A stretch of 34,367 nt of DNA from CAZVCJ01 sp964625745. Lineage in GTDB: Bacteria; Chloroflexota; Anaerolineae; VGOG01. The stretch covers positions 1-34,367 of the forward strand of contig CAZVCJ010000023.1 of assembly GCA_964625745.1 (NCBI GenBank), read 5' to 3'. A model generated the notes under the pieces. That model did no database searches, was not told the origin of the DNA, and was given only the letters and a program-made list of their open reading frames with translations. Positions 1 through 7,023 of this stretch are shown here, piece after piece (positions within the stretch are counted from its first letter, which is position 1; each line of letters starts with the position of its first letter). Both the position numbers and the translations under genes were made by a program.

Positions 1-110
1 CGCACGATCTGACGCAGCCCAGCGATCACCGTGGCCCAGACCAGGGCAGGCACGAAAAGCACAACCACGATGCCAATAACCAGCGCCACCACCCCTTCAA
101 TGCTCCCCAT
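1..110 (-). CDS. Small membrane protein, N-terminal part only
   Basis: The reading frame begins with ATG at 108-110 behind a GAGGTG ribosome site and runs off the left edge. The 36 visible residues begin MGSIEGVVALVIGIVVVL and contain one strongly hydrophobic segment (about residues 7-29), so the product is inserted in the membrane or secreted. The family cannot be recognised from this much. It is transcribed leftwards, away from everything else at this end of the window. Confidence 0.55.
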   Translation of the reverse strand, partial: MGSIEGVVALVIGIVVVLFVPALVWATVIAGLRQIV

Positions 111-192
111 AGCTGCACCTCATTTCTCATGACTAGTCGAGCCTGAGAGCGAGTGCTCTCTTCGTTTCTTCGCCTACAGTTTACCATATTTC

Positions 193-229
193 GTGAAAAA
201 TGTCATCGGGCATGACACTTATTTTTCAC
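193..229. repeat. Stem-loop upstream of the leftward membrane gene
   Basis: GTGAAAAATGTCAT (193-206) faces ATGACACTTATTTTTCAC (212-229) around a five-base loop; the inner TGTCAT/ATGACA pairing is perfect and the outer GTGAAAAAT/ATTTTTCAC pairing is perfect with three bases bulged. It lies in the otherwise featureless stretch 111-304. It could be an operator or leader structure for the gene at 1-110, or a dispersed palindrome. Nothing else in 111-304 is recognisable. Confidence 0.45.
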
Positions 230-304
230 CTGGGAAAAGCACGTAGCAGGCGACCTTTGGGGCTAGGCTTTTCAGTCTATGCGTGGCGCTCGTAATAGGC
301 ATTT

Positions 305-640
305 TCACCTAGAACAGACACTCCGAGACTGCGTATTTAGCTCATTGTAAAATACGTCTGCCATCTGTACGGCGTCAATGGAAGGGAAACTGTGCATCTT
401 GCGCCAGGCTTCCTCCCCCTGAGGCTGAGGCTCCCCGACCGAGATCATCCCCACGGCCACGGGCCGGCAGGGATCGAGCCTCTTTATCTCCTCAGAGGCT
501 ACCCTGGCCCACTCGACCAGCGAGTTGTGGCAAGACCGCGCCCCTCCCTCTGGAGCGCAAATGGGCTCCCCCATCAACTGCCACAAGGCCACCTCAGAAT
601 AGTCTCTCAGCACCGAATCTCTTGACCATTGAAAGTGAGC
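305..640 (-). pseudogene. Fragment of a GH5-like glycosidase
   Basis: The translated leftward frame, from just after an in-frame TAA at 641-643, contains VLRDYSEVALWQLMGEP, then EWARVASEEIKRLDPCRPV and SIDAVQMADVFYNE. This resembles the stretch around the acid/base glutamate of family-5-type cellulases and mannanases ('YkdhPaVa-WqLmNEPe ... iralDPnrpVt.G'), with the usual N of NEP replaced by G. Only about 110 residues remain, there is no ribosome site or proper start, and both ends are missing. The whole barrel normally needs at least 300 residues, so I read this as a decayed remnant; the GH5 assignment is by motif only. Confidence 0.45.
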
Positions 641-684
641 TTATTTTGAGCTATTGGGCAAGGTGAGGACGTGAAACGTGAAGA

Positions 685-720
685 CGTGAAACGTGAGTCA
701 CCATCACCCCACGTTTCACG
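685..720. repeat. Reiterated-word hairpin 1 (GTGAAAC type)
   Basis: CGTGAAACGTG (685-695) pairs perfectly with CACGTTTCACG (710-720). The word GTGAAACGT is repeated within the left arm region from 671, and TTTCACG is repeated to the right of the right arm, so the pairing can be drawn in more than one register. It precedes the ArsA-family gene at 811 and may act as a terminator or processing signal for transcription from the left. Confidence 0.6.
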
Positions 721-810
721 TTTCACGCATCACGGCCAAGATTATTGCGATTTGGGGCAATATATGGTAAAATCAGGCCCGAAGCCAAAGAGAGGAGTTA
801 GCAAAGCTAG

Positions 811-1734
811 ATGTCCCTTTCAGAACTGGATCACACCGACAAGCGCGTCCTCATGTTCGGAGGGAAAGGAGGCGTGGGAAAGACGACCTGTTCTGCCACC
901 ACAGCCCTCCACTACGCCTCGCTGGGCAGAAAGACCCTGATCATCTCCAGCGACCTCACCCCCTCCCTCTCCGACATCTTCGAGATGGAAGTAGGGGCAA
1001 CGGAAAAGCCAGTGAAGGGCATGGAAAACCTTTACGCGCTTGAGATATCCCCTGACGAGGTGATGAAACGGTGGAAGGAGAAGTTTGGGCCGGAGGTGTA
1101 CGAGGCTGCCGCTTCCCTCATAGATATGGAATACGATGAGGTCATAGATTATGTCGCCATAGCGCCTGGAATCCAGGAAGAGTTCATGCTGGACTATATC
1201 CTGGAGCGGGTCAGGGACGGGCGCTACGACCTCATCGTTTGGGACACCGCTCCGGCGGGGGACACGTTGCGCCTGTTGGACCTGCCATACAAGTTCCTGA
1301 AGCACCTGCGCATGGCCCCCAAGTTCTACTTCGAGGTTCGCGACACCTTCAAACTGAAAAAGGTCCCTTTTCTAGAGCTGATAGATAGCTGGAAGGCCCT
1401 GGCCAAAGAGGTGACAGACTTCGTGAGGAATCCGAGCAACACGGAGTTCATCCTGGTCACCATCCCTGAGGCCCTGGGCGTATACCAGGCCAGGAGGCTG
1501 GTTAGGGAATTCGAGAGATACGGCCTCCCCATCCACTACCTGGTCATCAACAACGTCATCAAGAACCCCGACTGCGAATTCCACCACATCAGAAAGGAAA
1601 TGCAAACCCCGTACATCAACCTGCTGGCCGACGAATACGGGCAAATTATGGAAATCATCACCCTTCCCCTTTTCGCCCACGAGGTCAAGGGGGTGGATAG
1701 GCTGAGGGAGTTGCGGAAGGTGTTGTTTGCGTAG
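811..1734 (+). CDS. ArsA/GET3-family ATPase
   Basis: A 307-residue soluble ATPase of the anion-transporting/tail-anchored-protein-targeting ArsA-GET3 family. The deviant Walker A FGGKGGVGKTT lies at residues 16-26, a switch-I segment SSDLTPSLSD at 46-55 keeps the catalytic-type aspartate (D48) although the usual P-A-H is changed, and the family signature DTAPAGDTLRLL is at 145-156. The C-terminal half keeps the family's 'TIPEAL' and 'VINNVI' segments. It is a single-domain form that would act as a dimer. The ATG at 811 has GAGAGGAG about 12 bases upstream. It stands alone here, without the small membrane partners seen beside the two paralogues at 23650-25610, and without arsenic-resistance genes, so arsenite export is not supported. 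Confidence 0.85.
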   Translation: MSLSELDHTDKRVLMFGGKGGVGKTTCSATTALHYASLGRKTLIISSDLTPSLSDIFEMEVGATEKPVKGMENLYALEISPDEVMKRWKEKFGPEVYEAAASLIDMEYDEVIDYVAIAPGIQEEFMLDYILERVRDGRYDLIVWDTAPAGDTLRLLDLPYKFLKHLRMAPKFYFEVRDTFKLKKVPFLELIDSWKALAKEVTDFVRNPSNTEFILVTIPEALGVYQARRLVREFERYGLPIHYLVINNVIKNPDCEFHHIRKEMQTPYINLLADEYGQIMEIITLPLFAHEVKGVDRLRELRKVLFA

Positions 1735-1735
1735 C

Positions 1736-1817
1736 GGAATCGCTGAGGCGCTGAGGACGCTGAGGACGCTGAAAGGAGATTCAGCGATCTCAGAGGTGTC
1801 AGCGGAATCAGCGGTTC
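1736..1817. repeat. Reiterated-word hairpin 2 (CGCTGAG type)
   Basis: Two 38-base arms around a six-base loop, starting two bases after the ATPase stop codon. The left arm (1736-1773) is built of four near-copies of CGCTGAGGA; the right arm (1780-1817) is its imperfect complement with TCAGCG words. It has the same plan as the element at 3181-3258, where the pairs CGCTGA/TCAGCG are replaced by CACTGA/TCAGTG on both arms. Its position right after the stop suggests a role in transcript ends. Confidence 0.7.
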
Positions 1818-1872
1818 AGTGGACGCGCAGATTGACGCACTGGGGTATGAGTTGTATGGATTGGCAGAGGAG
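1780..1872 (+). repeat. Direct repeat flanking the TIR gene, left copy
   Basis: This stretch, running from the right arm of the hairpin into a methyltransferase-like tail, recurs at 2973-3064 in the same orientation. The match is strongest from TCAGCGGTTCAGTGGACG (1808-1825; TCAGTGGTTCAGTGGACG in the other copy) through GAGTTGTATGGATTG (1849-1863), with small indels. The two copies bracket the TIR-domain gene. Confidence 0.65.
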
Positions 1873-1895
1873 AATGTTGAAATTGTGAAAAAGTG
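1828..1895 (+). pseudogene. C-terminal tail of a DNA methyltransferase-type gene, copy 1
   Basis: Translation gives QIDALGYELYGLAEENVEIV followed by two lysines and a stop. The pattern 'iD.LVYeLYGLteeEi.ivE' is characteristic of the extreme C-terminus of many N6-adenine DNA methyltransferases and type I/IIG restriction-modification proteins. Nothing upstream belongs to such a protein; the frame continues into hairpin 2. This is therefore a scar, not a gene. Confidence 0.55.
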
Positions 1896-1988
1896 ACATG
1901 GGTCGGACAACATTGTCACAGTAGGCACATGCGCCAACGGCAAGCAGAAAACGAGTGAAGGTGATGGACGGAAAGGCAGGTTTGGCTC

Positions 1989-2957
1989 ATGGGTAGAGAT
2001 CTATCAGACACAGAACGCCAAGTACTGGAATACATTTATCGAACCTTCAAGGGTGAGGGACGCTGGGTGAACAGTCGCCACCTTGTATATGACTTGCAGG
2101 CTCTCGGTGATGCGTATGAAGTTGCCAATAGTATCGGGAACGAGCTAGTCAGAATCGAAGATCCCGACCGCAAGGAGGACGCCTTGGCAAAGTTGACCGT
2201 GAAAGGCGTTGCTGCCTGTGAGGGCTCAGAGCAGGATCTGTCGGACTTCGTATCTGTTCTCCAGCTTTTCGTCAATACATATCGTGAGACTCGTGACGGC
2301 GTGCCACGAGTGACTGCCGACGACTTCGTCAGCGAACTGGGCCTATCACAGCTTCAGGCACGCAAGATGACGATGCTGATCTTGGACGAGGGAGTGCCAT
2401 ACAGCAGGGCGGGTTATGGTGGAACAGGACCTGACCACTTTGATCTTGACCGTAGGATTCTTCACTTCAGCGATGTGAGTTCAATCGAGGATTATTTTGC
2501 CATCTGCGAACAAGATCAGGCCAAACGACGTGCCACCTCGGCGACTAGCCCCGTGGCGGAGGAGGCACAGGCCTACGATATCTTCATAAGTTACTCCCAC
2601 AAAGACGAGAGTCTAGCGGGTGAGCTTCGTGATCTTCTGGCGGAGAAGGGGCTCAGGTGTTTCATGTCGAGCAGCGATATCGGCACCGGCGACCTCTGGA
2701 CAGAAACAATCAGAAATGCTCTCATGAGTGCGCGGGAAATCTTGCTACTGATCACTTCAGACTCGGTTGACACTCAATGGGTTCTGATTGAAGCCGGTGC
2801 TGGCTGGGCGCTTGGCAAGCGCATGGTTCCCGCCCTCCTAAAGGTCGATCCCGAGTTACTACCTGAGCCCATCAAAAGACGCCAGGCACAGAGGATTGAC
2901 ACCACCGAGAGTAGAGAAAAGCTGGCCGCGGAGATTGCTAAACGTCTAGGTAAGTAG
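1989..2957 (+). CDS. TIR-domain protein with helical/winged-helix-like N-terminus
   Basis: 322 residues. Residues about 196-285 form a TIR domain: YDIFISYSHKD starts strand A, FMSSSDIGTGDLWTETIRNAL covers the BB-loop region in two segments, and WVLIEAGAGWALGK holds the conserved Trp and the glutamate (E268) expected to be catalytic in NAD-cleaving TIR enzymes. The N-terminal ~180 residues are not a recognised domain; the first 75 look winged-helix-like and could sense a ligand or partner. Bacterial TIR proteins often act as defence effectors, but no partner such as an Argonaute, Thoeris SIR2 or CBASS cyclase is present. The ATG at 1989 has only a weak ribosome site. Direct repeats carrying methyltransferase scars flank it, suggesting an eroded defence locus. 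Confidence 0.85.
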   Translation: MGRDLSDTERQVLEYIYRTFKGEGRWVNSRHLVYDLQALGDAYEVANSIGNELVRIEDPDRKEDALAKLTVKGVAACEGSEQDLSDFVSVLQLFVNTYRETRDGVPRVTADDFVSELGLSQLQARKMTMLILDEGVPYSRAGYGGTGPDHFDLDRRILHFSDVSSIEDYFAICEQDQAKRRATSATSPVAEEAQAYDIFISYSHKDESLAGELRDLLAEKGLRCFMSSSDIGTGDLWTETIRNALMSAREILLLITSDSVDTQWVLIEAGAGWALGKRMVPALLKVDPELLPEPIKRRQAQRIDTTESREKLAAEIAKRLGK

Positions 2958-2972
2958 AACCCTCATGAAGGG

Positions 2973-3064
2973 CTTCAGTGAACCAGGGGTTTCAGTGGGG
3001 TCAGTGGTTCAGTGGACGTGCGCAGATTGACGCGCTGGTTACGAGTTGTATGGATTGACAGAGG
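2973..3064 (+). repeat. Direct repeat flanking the TIR gene, right copy
   Basis: Second copy of the 1780-1872 repeat. It contains only the right arm of the reiterated-word hairpin (TTCAGTG and TTCAGTGG words) with no left arm in front, followed by the methyltransferase-like tail. A half hairpin here and a full one at 1736-1817 imply that a duplication or insertion split or copied the locus. Confidence 0.6.
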
Positions 3065-3086
3065 AGGAGATTGGGGTGATGGGGCG
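3023..3086 (+). pseudogene. C-terminal tail of a DNA methyltransferase-type gene, copy 2 (frameshifted)
   Basis: The frame starts QIDALV, then a missing base (GGTTACGAG where copy 1 has GGGGTATGAG) shifts it; the next frame continues YELYGLTEEEIGVMG. This is the same tail motif as 1828-1895 and closer to the usual LVYELYGLTEEEI consensus. It is non-functional. Confidence 0.55.
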
Positions 3087-3103
3087 TTCGGGACCACGAA
3101 TGA

Positions 3104-3167
3104 CACGAAAGGAAGCGAAAGGCGCGAAAGGGTTTCGTGCTTTTCGGGGCCTTTCGCTTGTTTCGTG
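3104..3167. repeat. Reiterated-word hairpin 3 (GCGAAAG type)
   Basis: The left arm 3104-3129 (CACGAAAGGAAGCGAAAGGC followed by GCGAAA) faces the right arm 3143-3167 (CCTTTCGCTTGTTTCGTG at its end). Each arm is made of near-copies of a CGAAAGG-type word. It sits 13 bases before hairpin 4, in the gene-free stretch 2958-3300. Confidence 0.6.
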
Positions 3168-3180
3168 ATCCAAAGCACCG

Positions 3181-3258
3181 AATCACTGAGACACTGATTA
3201 CACTGATTACACTGAAAAGGCTTCAGTGATCTCAGAGATTTCAGTGAGGTCAGTGATT
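3181..3258. repeat. Reiterated-word hairpin 4 (CACTGATTA type)
   Basis: The left arm AATCACTGAGACACTGATTA (3181-3200) continues with two more CACTGA words to 3216; the right arm (3222-3258) is TTCAGTGATCTCAGAG followed by TTCAGTGAGGTCAGTGATT. The arms pair over about 36 positions with a few mismatches. Compared with hairpin 2, G-C pairs have become A-T/G-T pairs on both strands, which is compensatory. It ends 42 bases before the gene at 3301. Confidence 0.7.
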
Positions 3259-3300
3259 CAAACGAAGGGCGAATCTGAGAACGGAGGTATACTCTAACAG

Positions 3301-4509
3301 ATGAAGATTCTGGTCTTGGGTAGTGGTCTCATGGGGCCGGCGGCGGCGTTCAACGCCATGTCCGATCCTGAGGTATCACAGGTCGTGGTCTGCGATCTGA
3401 GCCAGCAACAACTGGACGCCTGCGCCAGCAAACTGGCGGGAATGAAGGGGGGCGAGAAGCTGTCTACCGCCCTTCTCGACTTGCGCGACCAGGCAGCGGC
3501 AGCCAGGCTGATGGCCGGCTTCGACGTCAGCATCGGCGCTCTCCCCAGGTCGGCCAGCGCACTGGCTATCCGGGCAGCATCGCGGGCCAACACTCCCCAC
3601 CTGGATCTGACCCGTCCCGACAGCGACCAGTTGCCGGCACTCAGGCAGGAGGTGGAAGCCGCAGGGAATCTGGTCATCCTGGCCTGTGGTGTGGAGCCGG
3701 GCCTCACCGAGATCATGGCCCGCCACCTGGCCGAGAAGCTGGACCGGGTGGACGAACTGCACATCAAGTGTGGCGGCATTCCAGAAAAGCCAATGCCGCC
3801 GTTGGGCTACAAGATCGTCTTTGGCGGGCGGCAGTTGCCGCTGCACGAAAGCGACGCCCTGGTCGTTGAGGATGGACAGCTCAAGTCAGTGCCTCGCTAC
3901 TCTGGCGTGGAGACGGTCATCTTCCCCGGCGTGGGAGAATGCGAAGCCTGGCACGAGGGCTTTATGCCGTGGCTGCTGGAACTGCCCGTCCTGAAGGGCC
4001 TGCAAGTTGGCACCCAGAAAACCGTTCGCTGGCCCGGCTACGCGGCCAAGGTGACAGTGCTCAAAGAGATGGGCTTGTTGAGCCAGGAGCCGGTGGACGT
4101 GGATGGGGTGCCAGTCGTGCCCAAGAGATTGCTCGACACAGTGCTTTATCCCCGCGTCAGGCTGGAAGAGGGCGACAGGGACATCACCGTCTTTCGCGTG
4201 GAGGTGGTGGGGGAGAAGGACGGACGCAAGCTAGAGTACAAGGCTGAGATGGTGGATCGTTACGATGAGCAGTTGGGCTTTACCTCAATGGCCCGCACCA
4301 CAGCCTTCACCGGCGCGATCGTGGCCCGCATGATAGCGCGGGGCGATCTGAGGGCCACAGGCATGGTGTCGCCGGAGCAGGTCATCACCGGCTCTTTGTT
4401 CGATAAACTGATGAACGAGTTGGCCGCCGCCAACATCCGGTTTGACATCACAGTGGAGAGCACTGAGACCCTGGGTGGCGGAGATGTAAGCAAGCCGGTT
4501 GTAGGGTGA
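3301..4509 (+). CDS. Saccharopine dehydrogenase family oxidoreductase
   Basis: 402 residues, a normal length for the family. An N-terminal Rossmann fold is shown by ILVLGSGLMG (residues 3-12) and an acidic residue ending the second strand (VVVCDLS). The middle contains CGVEPGLTEIMARHLAEKLD and the family's substrate-domain segment CGGIPEKPMPPLGYKIVF. Family members include saccharopine reductase, lysine 6-dehydrogenase and carboxynorspermidine synthase; lysine 6-dehydrogenase-like enzymes are the closest in style, but the substrate cannot be read from sequence. GGAGG lies about 14 bases before the ATG. The next gene starts 34 bases downstream and is probably co-transcribed. Confidence 0.8.
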   Translation: MKILVLGSGLMGPAAAFNAMSDPEVSQVVVCDLSQQQLDACASKLAGMKGGEKLSTALLDLRDQAAAARLMAGFDVSIGALPRSASALAIRAASRANTPHLDLTRPDSDQLPALRQEVEAAGNLVILACGVEPGLTEIMARHLAEKLDRVDELHIKCGGIPEKPMPPLGYKIVFGGRQLPLHESDALVVEDGQLKSVPRYSGVETVIFPGVGECEAWHEGFMPWLLELPVLKGLQVGTQKTVRWPGYAAKVTVLKEMGLLSQEPVDVDGVPVVPKRLLDTVLYPRVRLEEGDRDITVFRVEVVGEKDGRKLEYKAEMVDRYDEQLGFTSMARTTAFTGAIVARMIARGDLRATGMVSPEQVITGSLFDKLMNELAAANIRFDITVESTETLGGGDVSKPVVG

Positions 4510-4543
4510 ACAAGCTAAACAAAACGGTTGAGGTGATAGACTT

Positions 4544-5293
4544 ATGAGCATCTACGACAGATTCGCCTACTTCTATGCCAAAGGCCCATACCTTGGATAT
4601 AGCGAGAGAATGGCCGAACTACTCCCCACTGTGCTCGCCCGGTTCGATGCTCAGCCACAGACGATCCTGGACATAGCCTGTGGCGAAGGGACTTTCGCTG
4701 TGGCGATGGCGAAGAAAGGCCTTCAGGTGACAGGTGTTGACCAGTCTCCCCAAATGCTGCAGTTTGCCAGAGAACGGGCTGAGCGGGAGAATGTGAAGGT
4801 GGAGTTCCTTCACCAAGACATGCGATCCCTGGCCTTTGAAAGGAGATTCGATCTGGTGACCTGTTGGTTCGATAGCCTGAATTACCTCCTGGAGCTGGAG
4901 GATCTGCAAAGGACTTTGGCAGGCGTGCATCGGGCACTGAAGAAAGCAGGGCTGTCCATCTTCGACATGAACACCATCTATGGCCTGACCGTTGACTGGC
5001 AACGGCACCATTGCTACGTCCAGCAAGATACCTCCGAGTTGTTTGAGATCCACTCTCCGAGCTATGACCTTGAGAAAAACATAGCTACCATGAGGATAAC
5101 GGGGTTCGTGAAGGAAGGAGATGGCTGGACTCGGATGGACGAAGTGCATAAGGAACGCGGATACACCCTGGAGGACATCAGGCAGTGTTTGAAAGAAGTA
5201 GGCTTGCAGGAACTTGCATGCTGGGGGAATCTGGAAGAAATGAGCGAGCCCAGGCCAGATAGTGGGCGCGTGTGGTTCGTGGTGCAGAAGTAA
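4544..5293 (+). CDS. Class I SAM-dependent methyltransferase
   Basis: 249 residues. Motif I is ILDIACGEGTF (41-51), followed by GVDQSPQML (64-72, end of strand 2) and a DLVTCWFDSLNYLLE segment typical of small-molecule methyltransferases of the Methyltransf_25/11 type. No N-terminal or C-terminal extra domain is visible. The substrate is unknown. GAGGTGAT precedes the ATG at proper distance. It lies between the saccharopine dehydrogenase-like gene and the cysteine synthase, with gaps of 34 and 24 bases, so one transcript is likely. Confidence 0.85.
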   Translation: MSIYDRFAYFYAKGPYLGYSERMAELLPTVLARFDAQPQTILDIACGEGTFAVAMAKKGLQVTGVDQSPQMLQFARERAERENVKVEFLHQDMRSLAFERRFDLVTCWFDSLNYLLELEDLQRTLAGVHRALKKAGLSIFDMNTIYGLTVDWQRHHCYVQQDTSELFEIHSPSYDLEKNIATMRITGFVKEGDGWTRMDEVHKERGYTLEDIRQCLKEVGLQELACWGNLEEMSEPRPDSGRVWFVVQK

Positions 5294-5317
5294 ATGAAAA
5301 TCTGGAGGTAAGCAACT

Positions 5318-6229
5318 GTGAGTATACTATCTGCTATCGGGAATACCCCACTGGTGGAACTGACCAATCTCAATGAGAAAAGGCCAGAGGTGAGGATCTT
5401 TGGAAAACTCGAAGGGTGCAACCCCGGCGGCTCAGTCAAAGATCGTCCGGCCTATTACATGATTAAGAAAGCGGAAGAAACCGGAGAACTCGATAAAGAA
5501 AAGACGATCATTGAACCGACGTCAGGAAATACGGGAATAGCCCTGGCGATGATCGGAGCGGCAAAAGGGTATCGGGTCAGGCTTTTCATGCCGGAATGTG
5601 TGAGTACAGAGAGACGGCTTACCCTGGAAGCATTTGGGGCTGAGGTCGTGCTGACCCCTGCCAGGGAGGGAACTGACGGAGCCATCAGAAGGGCACATCA
5701 GACTCTGAACGAGGAGCCAGGACGTTATTTCATGCCGAACCAATTCGACAATGTGAACAACGTTCTTGCTCACTACGAGACCACCGGGCCTGAGATCTTC
5801 TCCCAAACAAATGGAGAAGTGGATGTGTTTGTCGCTGGTATGGGAACGACAGGAACCTTGATGGGAGCGGGTAGATACTTGAAAGAGAGAAAGCCCGGGG
5901 TGAAAATCGTTGGGGTTGAACCTGAGGAAAGACACACCATACAGGGCCTCAAAAACATGAACAACTCCATCGTCCCTGGTATCTATGACCCAAGGAAGCT
6001 GGACGAAAAGATCGTCATTGGCGATGGCGAGGCATTTGAGATAGCCAGGCGACTTGTCACAGCAGAAGGTCTGTTTGTGGGCATGTCCAGCGGCGCAGCA
6101 GTAGAAGGAGCCCTACGCATAGCAAAGGAGACGCGCTCCGGTACAATCGTGGTGATCCTTCCTGACCGAGGCGACCGCTACTTGAGTACCACACTGTTCA
6201 GGTCAATCTGTGCCAAGTGTCCTCCATAA
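5318..6229 (+). CDS. cysM: Cysteine synthase family PLP enzyme
   Basis: 303 residues. It converts O-acetylserine or O-phosphoserine plus a sulfur donor to cysteine. The PLP lysine is K41 in CNPGGSVKDRPA, the substrate-binding loop is PTSGNTGIA (68-76), and the phosphate-binding loop is GMGTTGTL. NPGGSVKDRPA is nearer the CysM branch than the classical CysK branch ('NP..SVKdRia'). The start is GTG at 5318 with TGGAGG upstream. The C-terminus RSICAKCPP carries a C-x2-C pair that the catalytic core does not need. No serine acetyltransferase is adjacent. Confidence 0.88.
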   Translation: MSILSAIGNTPLVELTNLNEKRPEVRIFGKLEGCNPGGSVKDRPAYYMIKKAEETGELDKEKTIIEPTSGNTGIALAMIGAAKGYRVRLFMPECVSTERRLTLEAFGAEVVLTPAREGTDGAIRRAHQTLNEEPGRYFMPNQFDNVNNVLAHYETTGPEIFSQTNGEVDVFVAGMGTTGTLMGAGRYLKERKPGVKIVGVEPEERHTIQGLKNMNNSIVPGIYDPRKLDEKIVIGDGEAFEIARRLVTAEGLFVGMSSGAAVEGALRIAKETRSGTIVVILPDRGDRYLSTTLFRSICAKCPP

Positions 6230-6291
6230 AGAGCTGATCATGCAAACAAAACCAACCATCATGCTCGTTGGCCTGGGGCAGAAACGTCCCA

Positions 6292-6370
6292 CCCTCACCC
6301 TAACCCTCTCCCTGGCAGGGAGAGGGGACTTGCTCCCTCTCCACTTTGGGGAGAGGGCTGGGGTGAGGGG
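6292..6370. repeat. CCCTCACCC/GGGTGAGG intergenic palindrome
   Basis: ACCCTCACCCTAACCCTCTC (6291-6310) and its imperfect complement GGAGAGGGCTGGGGTGAGGG (6350-6369) enclose a second small stem (CCCTGGCAGGGAGAGGGG... CCCTCTCC). This CCCTCACCCTAACCCTCTCCC palindrome is a widely dispersed intergenic repeat in GC-rich bacteria. It separates the cysteine synthase and RNA methyltransferase genes and probably stabilises or terminates transcripts. Confidence 0.8.
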
Positions 6371-6397
6371 AGGTTTCCAAGTAGTGGATAGAAAGAC

Positions 6398-6973
6398 ATG
6401 AAAGCACTTCATGGCACGCCATTGAAACGATTTCACCGCGACTTCAGGCGGCAACATCCGATCCAGCACGATATCGCGGTGGTTCTTGAGAACGTGGAAT
6501 ACCCGGTCAATGTTGGCTCCATTTTCCGCATCGCCGACGCGGCACGAATTGAGGAGCTGATTCTGACCGGCGTTACGCCCACGCCGCCCAATCCAACCGT
6601 CGTTAAGGTGGGACGCAACAAACACAGGAGTGTACCCTGGCGCTACGAGAAAGAGGCCAGTGAAGCCATCGCGGAGCTCAAAGACCGGGGCTACCGCGTC
6701 TTTGCACTGGAAATCACTGAAGGAGCCAGTCCATACTACGAGACCGATTGGCCTGCCAGGACCTGTCTGGTCGTCGGCCACGAGGATCAAAGCATCACTC
6801 GCGCCACGCTTGCTCTGTGTGATGACGTCGTCTTCATACCTATGTGGGGCAGAGGCTTATCGCTGAACGTGCACGTGGCGCTGGCGGTGGCCGTGTTCCA
6901 CATTCGGTGCCTGGGACTGGCAGCGGACCACTCAGATTTCACCAGCCAGGGGAAGACCCGAGACATGCTCTGA
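6398..6973 (+). CDS. TrmH/SpoU-family RNA 2'-O-methyltransferase
   Basis: 191 residues. The three SPOUT motifs are present: EYPVNVGSIFRIADA with the N-x-G-x3-R pattern (about 34-48), CLVVGHEDQSI (motif 2) and IPMWGRGLSLNVHVALAVAVF read in two parts as IPMWGRGLSLNV and HVALAVAVF (motif 3, forming the knot that binds SAM). The target, tRNA or rRNA ribose, cannot be assigned; the lack of an N-terminal RNA-binding extension points to the short TrmH/TrmL-like group. The ATG at 6398 lies 27 bases after the palindrome and has no strong ribosome site. Confidence 0.85.
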   Translation: MKALHGTPLKRFHRDFRRQHPIQHDIAVVLENVEYPVNVGSIFRIADAARIEELILTGVTPTPPNPTVVKVGRNKHRSVPWRYEKEASEAIAELKDRGYRVFALEITEGASPYYETDWPARTCLVVGHEDQSITRATLALCDDVVFIPMWGRGLSLNVHVALAVAVFHIRCLGLAADHSDFTSQGKTRDML

Positions 6974-7023
6974 AGGTTGCCCTATCCGTGAATCCTGCTG
7001 ATCCGTGTTCTGGGGAGGAACCG

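Noticed and set aside
811..1734. Arsenite efflux ATPase (arsA) call for the ATPase genes
   Set aside because: No arsB, arsD, arsR or arsC gene and no arsenite-binding cysteine triad is seen; the family name alone does not support arsenic resistance.
671..3260. Possible CRISPR array from the repeated CACTGA/CGCTGA and GTGAAAC words
   Set aside because: Words are 7-10 bases, variable, and arranged as inverted arms without regular spacers; no cas genes are present.
6210..6401. 63-residue frame across the CCCTCACCC palindrome
   Set aside because: It mostly translates the dispersed repeat and lacks conserved features.
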